Assembly (NCBI GenBank): GCA_016703325.1
Contig: JADJCH010000042.1
Span: forward strand, 1-29,534
Reading direction: 5' to 3'
Source: Burkholderiales bacterium
Lineage (GTDB): Bacteria > Pseudomonadota > Gammaproteobacteria > Burkholderiales > Burkholderiaceae_C
DNA length: 29,534 nucleotides
Part shown: positions 1 through 6,655 of the stretch, piece after piece
Layout of the letters: the number at the start of each line of letters is the position of its first letter
How positions within the stretch are numbered: the first letter of the stretch is position 1
Notes under the pieces: model-generated
Told to the model about the DNA's origin: nothing
Databases searched by the model: none
The model's input: only the letters and a program-made list of their open reading frames with translations
Program-made: the position numbers and the translations under genes

Positions 1-253
1 CGCTTTACCTGAGAGATTGGCGCTGCGGCCCATTGGGCGCCACAGCACTTGCCCCTTCGGTGGGCCCCGGCGATGCTGCCGCCGCGGCCTCTCTCCAGTG
101 AGGTGACACCGGCCTTTCGGCCCGTGTTTGCCAGTCCTTCTGCCTGAGCGTTCGATCGGCCTGGGGGAATCGCTGGGATCACCCGCGGCCGGCGCCTTCG
201 GCGGCTGCGCTGCGTTGCGGGGGTCCGTAACGGCGCGGCTCTCTCCTGACGGC
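1..253 (-). ncRNA. tandem glycine riboswitch (gcvT-type)
   Basis: Read on the minus strand, two glycine aptamers follow one another. The first runs from about 253 to 134. It opens with the GGAGAGAG element, contains GCCGAAGG near 190-205 and closes with CGCTCAGGCAGAAGGAC at 150-134. The second runs from about 105 to 1. It opens with CACTGGAGAG at 100-91, contains ACCGAAGGGGCAA near 62-50 and closes with CTCTCAGG near position 10. A short linker holding a GGCC-GAAA-GGCC hairpin joins them. These are the conserved cores of the glycine riboswitch family, which normally switches on glycine cleavage genes when glycine is abundant. The controlled gene lies beyond the left edge on the minus strand; gcvT is the usual target, but it cannot be seen here. 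Confidence 0.9.
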
Positions 254-309
254 GCGCAGTTTAACTGCAGGAGCGTGCCTGGGGGTGTTCCTGGAGGGTT
301 TGTGGGTGC

Positions 310-820
310 TCAGGGGATGCGTGTGGACAACACCGCGTCGTCGAAATAGGCGCGGCTGTTTTCGTGCACCTGGGGGTCGCGGCGCAGGGTTTCGACGTCG
401 AACCAGCGCAGTTCGCCGTGCTGGCTGTCGGGCTGCAGGGCGGCCGCCTGTGCCGCATTCAGGTGCAGCCGGTAGGCCAGCACCACGTAATGGGTGCCGA
501 TGCCGTCCGCCCCGGCGAAGTTGTCCGTAGAGGTGTTCCCAGGCGCGCAGGAACTCCACCGCCGGCAGTTGCGCCGCGTCCAGTGCCAGCTCCGCCGATG
601 CGATGCGGCGCAGTGCGTCGGCCACCCGCTCGTCCTTGCGGATGCGCCCGCCCGGCACGAACCAGCTGTGCTGCGCCGGGCGGTTGTGCCGCCAGCCCAG
701 CAGCACCCCGGCCGGCGGGGTCGTGGCAGATCAGGTCGACAGAGACCAGCGGGGTGGAAGCTGCACCACCTCCAGAGGTGGGCGTGCGAGTCGAGGTTGC
801 GCGGGTGGAGCAGAGGTCAT
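310..820 (-). pseudogene. NUDIX hydrolase, GDP-mannose mannosyl hydrolase-like, broken by three frameshifts
   Basis: Pieced together from three frames, this region encodes a protein of about 170 residues. It resembles the NUDIX enzymes that hydrolyse GDP-mannose or GDP-glucose (Gmm family). Pieces include TPLVSVDLICHDPAG, VLLGWRHNRPAQHSWFVPGG, the degenerate NUDIX-box helix with DALRRIASAEL, then DNFAGADGIGTHYVVLAYRL and QHGELRWFDVETL. The reading frame slips three times: one base appears to be missing near 760-762, one extra in the C run at 707-710, and one extra (or two missing) near 524-527. Apart from these slips the protein looks intact, with no stop or decayed motif. That fits assembly errors or a very recent loss better than old decay. 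The ATG at 818-820 overlaps the stop of the long hoxJ frame (ATGA), suggesting the gene was last in that operon. Confidence 0.75.
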
Positions 821-2415
821 GGGCCGGGGAATCGGGAGCAGGAGTCGGGAGGCGGGGGGAAGCAGGGCTGCACCAGAGGACTACGCGGCTCGCGCCATGG
901 ATCGAACTGCTGCTGATTCGGGGCTGGCGCTGTGGGTCGGCCGCGCCGTCCGGCTGGCCTGGCGACGGGGGCTGGGCGGACGCGACGCCGGTCAGGGCTC
1001 CGGCGCCCTGCCGGGCGGGGGGGGGCCACCGGCAGCTCCAGCAGGAACTCCGCCCCGCCACCTTCGTGGTTGCCCGCCAGCAGCCGGCCGCCGTGCTGCT
1101 CGACGATGCCGTAGCTGATCGACAGCCCCAGCCCGGTGCCCTTGCCCACCGGCTTGGTGGTGAAGAAGGGGTCGAACAGGCGGCCGAGGTGTTCGTCGGC
1201 AATGCCCGGGCCGTTGTCGCGGAAGGTCAGTCGCGCCACCGCGCCGTCGCAGTGGCCTTCGATCCACAACGTCGGAGGCGCGCCGTCGGCAGCGGGGCGG
1301 CCTGCGGCGGCGTCCCAGGCGTTCTGGATCAGGTTCATCATCACCTGCAGCAGCTGGCCGGCATTGCCGATCACCTCGCAGGGCGGCCCGGGCTGCCAGT
1401 GCACCGCAAAGGCGGGCGCAGTGCCCTTCTGCACCCAATGGATGGCGCGTTCGATCACGCCGTTGAGCTCCACGTGGTTGACTTCGCCGCGGTCCTTGGC
1501 AGAGAAACGCTTCAGCCCGTTGACGATGTCTGCGGTGCGCTGCGCGCCTTCCAGCGTGCCCTGCATCAGCGAGGGCAGGTCGGCCAGCAGGTGGTCAATG
1601 CGCAGTTGCCGACGCATCTGCGCCAGCGCCTGCGGCGCGCTGCCAGCGTGGATGGCGCCGAGGTAGGCCTGCAGCCGCTCGCTGTAGCGCTGCAGGGCGT
1701 GCACGTTGCCCAGCACGAAGCTGATCGGGTTGTTCAGCTCATGCGCCACGCCGGCCACCAGGCGGCCCAGCGAGGCCATCTTCTCCGAATGCAGCAGCTG
1801 CTGCTGGGTGCGTTTGAGCGCCTCATGGGCCTCGCGCAGCTGGTGGTAGGCGCGTTTGAGTTCGCCCATCGGCCGGCCGACGAAGACCATGCCGACGCGC
1901 CGGCCGGCGGCGTCGAAGCGCGGTGTGCAGTTGAAGTCCACCGGCACGCGCTGGCCCTGGGCGTCGCTGAGCTCCAGCTCCACCACCGTGCCGCCGCGCT
2001 GCAGCGCCGCAGTGGTCAGCACATGGCGCACGCGGATCGCGCTGGCCTCGTCCGCGGTGAGCTGGTCGAAGCGTTCGCCGCGCAGCTGCGGCTCCGGCCG
2101 GCCCACCAGCTCCGACAGCGCGGCGTTGGTCTCTTCGATCACGCCCGCCTGGTTGCAGGCCACCAGCACGTCGCTCATCGCCGACAGCAGGCTGAAGATG
2201 AACTGCTGGGACTGCTCCAGCTGGGCGTTCTTCTCCTCCAGCGCCACCTCGTCGGCGACCAGCTGGGAGTACACCTCGTCCATCTTCTGGATCACGTCCA
2301 TCCAGGTGGATTCGTCCATGCCCGCGAGGTCCTCGCCAGACGGGGCGGACAGGTTGGGGTTGCCGGGTGCGCCCGGGGCGTCGCGGCGGGGAATCGGGAT
2401 GCGGGGTCGCTCCAT
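817..2415 (-). CDS. hoxJ: HoxJ, sensor histidine kinase of the H2-sensing system
   Basis: This is a soluble PAS-containing histidine kinase of 532 residues in the frame given. A PAS domain spans about residues 73-185. The phosphoacceptor helix follows with H225 in VAHELNNP. The ATPase domain then shows NLIQNAWDA, FRDNGPGI and GKGTGLGLSISYGIVEQHGG. No membrane segment is visible. In known systems HoxJ binds the regulatory hydrogenase HoxBC and signals to HoxA; the place just after hoxC supports this identity. The start at 2415 has GGAGAG upstream and lies 31 bases after the hoxC stop. The C-terminus is uncertain. After ELPVAPP the frame crosses a run of nine G at 1017-1025 on the plus strand and continues with about 60 low-complexity residues. 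One more base in the run would give PPPPGRAPEP and a stop near 992. Confidence 0.88.
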   Translation of the reverse strand: MERPRIPIPRRDAPGAPGNPNLSAPSGEDLAGMDESTWMDVIQKMDEVYSQLVADEVALEEKNAQLEQSQQFIFSLLSAMSDVLVACNQAGVIEETNAALSELVGRPEPQLRGERFDQLTADEASAIRVRHVLTTAALQRGGTVVELELSDAQGQRVPVDFNCTPRFDAAGRRVGMVFVGRPMGELKRAYHQLREAHEALKRTQQQLLHSEKMASLGRLVAGVAHELNNPISFVLGNVHALQRYSERLQAYLGAIHAGSAPQALAQMRRQLRIDHLLADLPSLMQGTLEGAQRTADIVNGLKRFSAKDRGEVNHVELNGVIERAIHWVQKGTAPAFAVHWQPGPPCEVIGNAGQLLQVMMNLIQNAWDAAAGRPAADGAPPTLWIEGHCDGAVARLTFRDNGPGIADEHLGRLFDPFFTTKPVGKGTGLGLSISYGIVEQHGGRLLAGNHEGGGAEFLLELPVAPPRPAGRRSPDRRRVRPAPVARPAGRRGRPTAPAPNQQQFDPWREPRSPLVQPCFPPPPDSCSRFPGP

Positions 2416-2446
2416 CGCGGGCTCTCCGTCGTCGTACAGGCGCTCG

Positions 2447-3940
2447 TCAATGCACGGTGCAGACCATGCAGGGGTCGAAGGAGCGCACGATGTGCTGCAC
2501 CGCCACCGGCGTCGCCTCGCCCGGGCGCACCGGCGCGCCCACCAGGGCGGCCTCCAGCGCGCCGGGCTGGCCGGCTGCGTCGCGTGGTGAGAAGTTCCAG
2601 CTGGTGGGCGCGATGATCTGGTAGTTGGCGATGCGGCCCTGGCGCAGCACCACCCAGTGGCCCAGCGCCCCGCGGGCGGCTTCCACCAGGCCGACGCCCT
2701 GGCCCTCACGGGGCAGCGGGGCGCTCGCGCACCAGGGTTCACCGTCGCGCAGCGCGAGCAACTGCTCCTCCATCCAGGGCAGCACACGCGCCAGCTCCAG
2801 CAGCCGCGCCAGCACCCGGGCGTGCACCGTGCTGCCGCTGCGCGCGGCGGTGGCGCGCAGCAGGGGCTGGCCGGCCACCAGCGCGCGGGCCAGCGCCCCA
2901 CACTCCACCACCTCGCCGCCCAGCCGGGGCGCTTTGCCCCAGGAGTAGGCACCGCTGCGATCCGCATCGGGCAGGGTCACCCCCTCCCAGGGGTGGCGCG
3001 GCGGGGCGGCGCTGCCGGCTTCGGCATGGTCCGGGTCGGCCATCCAGGCGCGGTGCAGGTCTTCGCGCACTTCGGCCGGGTCGTAGGGCCAGAGGCGGCC
3101 GGTTTGGCCGTCCCACACGCCGGCGGGCTGCGCCATCGGCCCATCGGGCCGGCGCCCGGCGCCGTGGCTCAGCGCCAGCTGCGGCCCACGGCCCAGACGG
3201 TCCAACCCCAGGTCGGCGCTGATCTGCAGGAACAGGCGCAGGTCGCCCTGGCCAGGGGCGCGTTCCAGCCAGGCCTGCAGTTCGTCCTCGGTCGCGATGG
3301 CGGCCACGCGCTCCAGCGGCGCCGCGAACAAAGTCTGCTCCAGGAAGTCGCGGAACTCCCGCAGCCGCGCCAGCAGCCGCAGCCGCTCGGCCGGCTCCAC
3401 TGCCCGGGCGCTGCCGCCGGGTTCGATGCTCTGGGTGTGCGGCCACTTGCCGCCCAGCGTGCCCATGATGGTGAACCAGCGCTGCCGCGCCGCCGTGGCC
3501 TGCCGGCTGTGTTCGCCCATGCTGCCGGCGCCCACGGCAGCAAAGCGGCGGCAGGCCTCGCCGTACCAGGGCCGGTCGGCGTAGACCGTCCGGGTGAAGT
3601 CCGGCATGAAGAACAGGTAGAAATGCGTCAGGTGGTCGGCCAGGTTCTCGGTGGCCAGCATCAGCTCGGTGACCCTCAGGCCGTTGGGCGGCGGCGGCAC
3701 ACCGGCCAGGTCGGCCAGCGCCCGGGCGGCCGCCACCGACTGCGACACCGAGCAGATGCCGCAGATGCGCGGCACGATCACCAGCGCGTCGTGCGGGTCC
3801 CGGCCGGTGAGCATGGCTTCGAAGCCGCGGTACATCGGCGCATGCACCTGGGCAGAGGTGACGCTGCCGTCCTGCACCTCAAGCTGGACCTCCAGGTCGC
3901 CTTCGACGCGGTTGAAGGGGCCGACGATCAGACGGGGCAT
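2447..3940 (-). CDS. hoxC: HoxC, large subunit of regulatory (H2-sensing) [NiFe] hydrogenase
   Basis: The 497-residue protein carries the NiFe active-site motifs. RVEGDLEV lies near residues 11-18, RICGICSVSQ supplies C60 and C63, and DPCMVC near the end supplies C491 and C494. It stops at CTVH, so it lacks the C-terminal extension that endopeptidases remove from energy-converting hydrogenases. Such an ending is typical of the HoxC/HupV sensor class. I62 and F110 occupy the positions linked to a narrowed gas channel and oxygen tolerance in the Ralstonia HoxC protein. That numbering fits only if translation starts at the internal ATG at 3940 (MPRLIVGPFNRVEGD); an upstream ATG at 3976 would add 12 residues. 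With HoxB it should form a cytoplasmic H2 receptor. Unusually, hoxB is not adjacent but lies about 11 kb away on the same strand. Confidence 0.95.
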   Translation of the reverse strand: MPRLIVGPFNRVEGDLEVQLEVQDGSVTSAQVHAPMYRGFEAMLTGRDPHDALVIVPRICGICSVSQSVAAARALADLAGVPPPPNGLRVTELMLATENLADHLTHFYLFFMPDFTRTVYADRPWYGEACRRFAAVGAGSMGEHSRQATAARQRWFTIMGTLGGKWPHTQSIEPGGSARAVEPAERLRLLARLREFRDFLEQTLFAAPLERVAAIATEDELQAWLERAPGQGDLRLFLQISADLGLDRLGRGPQLALSHGAGRRPDGPMAQPAGVWDGQTGRLWPYDPAEVREDLHRAWMADPDHAEAGSAAPPRHPWEGVTLPDADRSGAYSWGKAPRLGGEVVECGALARALVAGQPLLRATAARSGSTVHARVLARLLELARVLPWMEEQLLALRDGEPWCASAPLPREGQGVGLVEAARGALGHWVVLRQGRIANYQIIAPTSWNFSPRDAAGQPGALEAALVGAPVRPGEATPVAVQHIVRSFDPCMVCTVH

Positions 3941-3965
3941 GGGCAAGGGGGAATCAAGGGAAGAC

Positions 3966-3980
3966 GCCCGCATCATGCCA
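3966..3980 (-). promoter_or_regulatory. possible sigma-54 (-24/-12) element upstream of hoxC
   Basis: On the minus strand the sequence TGGCATGATGCGGGC has the GG-N10-GC spacing of a sigma-54 promoter. Its TGGCA matches the -24 box well; its -12 box reads GGGC where TTGC is expected. It lies about 26 bases before the hoxC start at 3940. Since hoxC is cut off from hoxA and hoxB here, it needs its own promoter or a long read-through, and HoxA is a sigma-54 activator. The match is partial and could be chance in GC-rich DNA. Confidence 0.25.
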
Positions 3981-4074
3981 GCCAGGCGCCGACCCCTCCG
4001 GCCGACCCTTCCGGTCCGGTCGCTGTGGCATGATCCGCGCCCCTTCCCTACGATGCCGACCGGGCCTGCCGTCC

Positions 4075-4446
4075 ATGGACCTGCAACTGCCGATCAAAAT
4101 CCAAGACGAACTGACCGACGACGTGGTCGAGGCCACCGGTCTGCTGGACCTGGCCAGCGGCGAGATCCGCAACGTCCAGTACCAGGACTACGACCTGGAG
4201 GAAGAAGGCTTCCCGGCGCGCCGCGAGGACTACGAGTTCACCTGCGGCACGCTGAGCAACGGCAGCAAGGAAGTCGAGTTCCGCATCGAGGTGGACCGCA
4301 TGGGCCAGAAGTACTCCATCACCACCGATGAGCTGCTGGAGCTCAAGGGGCGCGCTGCCAAGCTGTTCACCGCGCCGCCCCCCGGCGCCCACGCACCCGA
4401 ACCCGCCAAGAAGGCGGGACGCAAGACCGCCGCCAAACGCAGCTGA
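4075..4446 (+). CDS. small hypothetical protein with acidic core and basic tail
   Basis: This 123-residue protein has no obvious signal peptide or membrane segment. The first 95 residues are acidic and look like a compact soluble domain, with DLQLPIKIQDELTDDVVEAT, YQDYDLEEEGFPARREDYEF and EVDRMGQKYSITTDELLELK. The tail is Pro/Ala-rich and ends in a basic stretch, KKAGRKTAAKRS, which could contact nucleic acid or acidic partners. I do not recognise the family. The start at 4075 is chosen because the folded part begins there; an in-frame ATG at 4030 would add 15 residues that look non-conserved. The gene diverges from hoxC and converges on the glycine-zipper gene. Confidence 0.65.
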   Translation: MDLQLPIKIQDELTDDVVEATGLLDLASGEIRNVQYQDYDLEEEGFPARREDYEFTCGTLSNGSKEVEFRIEVDRMGQKYSITTDELLELKGRAAKLFTAPPPGAHAPEPAKKAGRKTAAKRS

Positions 4447-4455
4447 ACGCAGGGC

Positions 4456-4474
4456 GGCCGGCGTTCAGCCGGCC
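4456..4474. terminator. GC-rich hairpin between converging genes
   Basis: A perfect 7-base-pair stem, GGCCGGC/GCCGGCC with loop GTTCA, sits 9 bases after the stop at 4446 and 24 bases before the stop of the converging gene at 4499. Its position suits a bidirectional terminator. There is no clear T tract on either side, so the assignment is tentative. Confidence 0.4.
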
Positions 4475-4498
4475 CGTGCGGTGAGCCGGGCCGCGGCT

Positions 4499-5155
4499 TT
4501 ACTTGGAGGCGGTGGCCGTTCCCGTCTGCAGGTGCAGCTTCTTGCCGTCCACGCGGACCTTCTGTCCGGCGGCGATGGACTGGGACTGCTCGATGGTGCG
4601 CAGGCTGCCGTCGTCCATGCGCACCTTGACGCGGTAGACGGTCACGGAGCGGGCGCGCTTCTCGATCTCGTGGCCGGCCAGGCCACCACCGACGGCACCG
4701 ATCACGGTCATCGCGGCGCGGCCATTGCCGCCGCCCACCTGGTTGCCCAGCACGCCGCCGACCACACCGCCGGCCACGGCGCCGACGCCGCTGCCTTCGC
4801 CCTTGCGTTCCACCGCCTGCACCGACTCCACCACGCCGCATTGGGCGCAGGACTCGGCGGCCGGGGACGGCGCCGCAGTCGGCTCGGGTGCGGCCTGCGC
4901 GAGCTGCTTCGTCGGCGCTGCGGTTGGGGTTTCGGTGCCCGGCTGGCTGCTGCGGCCGGCCAGGAAGGCGGCACTGGCGATGCCCGCCACCGCCAGCGCA
5001 CCCACCGCCAACCAGGCCTTGGGCAGACCGGCTGCGGTGGTCGAGGCAGAGGCCCCGGCACGCAGGGTTGACGGGGTGCCGGCCAGCTCGCGCGAGCGTG
5101 GGGCCTCAACGACTTCCAACGAGGACAGCGAGGCGGAAGGATTGCGGGTGTTCAT
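4499..5155 (-). CDS. glycine-zipper (17 kDa antigen/SlyB-like) membrane-anchored protein
   Basis: The 218-residue protein starts with a polar stretch of about 45 residues. One membrane segment follows (AWLAVGALAVAGIASAAFLA), then a Pro/Thr/Ala linker. A glycine-zipper region comes next: VGAVAGGVVGGVLGNQVGGG and MTVIGAVGGGLAGHEIEKR. The end, with VTVYRVKVRMDDGSLRTIEQ and GQKVRVDGKKLHL, is the domain usually found after glycine zippers in the 17 kDa surface antigen/SlyB group. The zipper is expected to pack into or onto the cell envelope. The function is unknown; homologues are often linked to envelope integrity. The start at 5155 has TGGAG about 7 bases upstream. Two cysteines (CAQC) precede the zipper. 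Confidence 0.8.
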   Translation of the reverse strand: MNTRNPSASLSSLEVVEAPRSRELAGTPSTLRAGASASTTAAGLPKAWLAVGALAVAGIASAAFLAGRSSQPGTETPTAAPTKQLAQAAPEPTAAPSPAAESCAQCGVVESVQAVERKGEGSGVGAVAGGVVGGVLGNQVGGGNGRAAMTVIGAVGGGLAGHEIEKRARSVTVYRVKVRMDDGSLRTIEQSQSIAAGQKVRVDGKKLHLQTGTATASK

Positions 5156-5214
5156 TCGGAGCTCCAGAAATCATCTCCCCCGATTGGACGGGAGGCGGCC
5201 CCGACCGCTTCCTT

Positions 5215-5230
5215 CCACCTTGTATGGTGG
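5215..5230 (-). terminator. possible weak hairpin after the 5.2-8.7 kb operon
   Basis: CCACC-loop-GGTGG forms a short 5-base-pair hairpin just after the stop at 5243 on the minus strand. It could end the five-gene operon before the glycine-zipper gene. The stem is short and no T run follows. Confidence 0.2.
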
Positions 5231-5242
5231 CAGGAACAGGCG

Positions 5243-5695
5243 TCAGGGAATGTTTCCCATCTGGGGTGAATCTGCCATTCTGGCCTGCTCCTGCAACACG
5301 TTGATGGTCCGTTGCGACACGATCAACCCGTTCTCGACGTCGAGAAGCCGGGCCCGCTCGCACAACGGGAAACCGACGTACGCAGTGCTGATCTGCGGGC
5401 CTTCCGGGATGTTCAGAGTGCCGGTGACCCAGTGCGCATGCAGCGGTGGCGACCCGTCGAAGTGGAAGCGGCCGACGAGCTTCACAAGGTTGAGGCGGTC
5501 ACCCTGGATTTCCCATGTACCGAGGTATCCGCGCCAACAGGCGGTGGATTCGGTGATGTGGTGTCCAGGTCTTTTCTGGATCTCTTCGACCGTCAGGTAT
5601 CGAATCGCAGGATGGCCATCTGGAATCGGCGGGCAGCTGTTCATGCCCAGGATCTGCCCGTTGATGATGAGCGTTTCGCTGATCTGGATGGTCAT
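5243..5695 (-). CDS. hypothetical protein, last gene of the TAXI/SEDS-like operon
   Basis: This is a soluble-looking protein of 150 residues without signal peptide or membrane segment. The middle reads like a small beta-rich domain: CWRGYLGTWEIQGDRLNLVK, VGRFHFDGSPPLHAHWVTGT and ISTAYVGFPLCERARL. I do not recognise a family. The ATG at 5693-5695 overlaps the stop of the preceding membrane protein gene (ATGA), so the two are probably translationally coupled and work together. The base composition is visibly less GC-rich than in the hox genes, in line with acquired DNA. Confidence 0.75.
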   Translation of the reverse strand: MTIQISETLIINGQILGMNSCPPIPDGHPAIRYLTVEEIQKRPGHHITESTACWRGYLGTWEIQGDRLNLVKLVGRFHFDGSPPLHAHWVTGTLNIPEGPQISTAYVGFPLCERARLLDVENGLIVSQRTINVLQEQARMADSPQMGNIP

Positions 5696-6642
5696 GTTCG
5701 TCCTTTCGTTGCCGGGGAGCGGGGGGAGATGCGTTCGCGGTGCAGTTGCCGGCAGGCCGCGGCCAAGGCCGCGAGCGGCAGGCAGGACATCGGGTGCCAG
5801 GACAGCAGCGGGAAGCCGACGCCGATGGGCGCGCGGCTCCAGCCCAGGGTGACGGCCATCGACAGCGCCGCTTCCACGCCCAGGAGTGCCAGCCCCGCGA
5901 CAGCGAACCGGGCCAGCCAGGGTGAAGCCGGCCCGGCGGTGGCCGTGTGCCTGAGGCTCCTCGCGAGCCGCACCGACAGCAGCAGGCCCAGCAACAAGAC
6001 TGCTGCCAGGGTGAGGGCCGCGGGCAGCATGCCGAGCTGCGCCGCCAGTTTCAGGGGCAGGTATTCGCCGTAGGCCTGAGGCAGGGCGAGGGAGGTGTCT
6101 GTCGAGGGGCCGACCCAGGCCAGCGTCTCGCGCAGGCGGGCCGCCTGCAGGGCCTGGAAGCCGTCGCTGCGAAGAAGGCCGCCGCCGATGCGGGCGTGCA
6201 TCGAGAGGCGCCAACTGGCCCGCACGATCGACACAGCGATGGCCGCGCCGGCCGCCGCAACCGCCGCCATCGAGGTGCGGCGCCAGGGTGTGGCGTGCAG
6301 CAGCACCGCTTGAATCGACAACCCGGCGATCACGACGGCGGGCTGGCGGGTCAGGCAGGCGGTGCCTGACCAGGCCATGAGCCAGATCAGCCGGACCCGG
6401 CGTCCCGGGGCTGCGCTGGCCGTGGGTGTGTGCTCCTGAGCATCGGCCGTCCATGCGGCCCAGGCGATTGCGAGGGTCAGCCCGGCGCCCTGCAGCAGGG
6501 CCATCCACCGTGCTCCCCCGCTGGGGCCGAGGAGGGTGTTGCCGGCCAGTGAGCCCAGGCACAGTGACAGCGGGATCCAGGGGGCGCCTGCGGCGATCGG
6601 ACCTTCGATTCGCCTGGCACCGAGAGGGGAGGGTGGGGTCAT
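5692..6642 (-). CDS. divergent SEDS (FtsW/RodA)-like membrane protein
   Basis: The 316-residue protein is strongly hydrophobic with about seven or eight predicted membrane segments. The C-terminal half follows the FtsW/RodA pattern. First comes an extracellular segment rich in Gly (GGGLLRSDGFQALQAARLRE), then YGEYLPLKLAAQLGMLPAAL in place of the family's THTDFIFAVIAEELG-type helix. The last part, SMAVTLGWSRAPIGVGFPLL followed by SWHPMSCLPLAAL, stands where FtsW has the GLLPVTGIPLPFLSYGG region. SEDS proteins polymerise peptidoglycan glycan strands. Here the N-terminal half is short and the Asp/Glu residues important in true glycosyltransferases are not evident, so enzyme activity is doubtful. 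The match is a pattern judgement, not a database result. The gene lies 13 bases after the TAXI-like gene and overlaps the next one by four bases. Confidence 0.55.
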   Translation of the reverse strand: MTPPSPLGARRIEGPIAAGAPWIPLSLCLGSLAGNTLLGPSGGARWMALLQGAGLTLAIAWAAWTADAQEHTPTASAAPGRRVRLIWLMAWSGTACLTRQPAVVIAGLSIQAVLLHATPWRRTSMAAVAAAGAAIAVSIVRASWRLSMHARIGGGLLRSDGFQALQAARLRETLAWVGPSTDTSLALPQAYGEYLPLKLAAQLGMLPAALTLAAVLLLGLLLSVRLARSLRHTATAGPASPWLARFAVAGLALLGVEAALSMAVTLGWSRAPIGVGFPLLSWHPMSCLPLAALAAACRQLHRERISPRSPATKGRT

Positions 6643-6655
6643 GATCGGGTCCGGC

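Noticed and set aside
364..2616. Long 750-codon open frame on the plus strand across the NUDIX and hoxJ genes.
   Set aside because: It is antisense to the clear HoxJ kinase, has no recognisable domain and is typical of spurious long frames in GC-rich DNA.
2657..4033. 458-codon plus-strand frame antisense to hoxC.
   Set aside because: The minus-strand HoxC motifs explain this region completely; the plus frame is His/Gln/Ala-rich with no domain.
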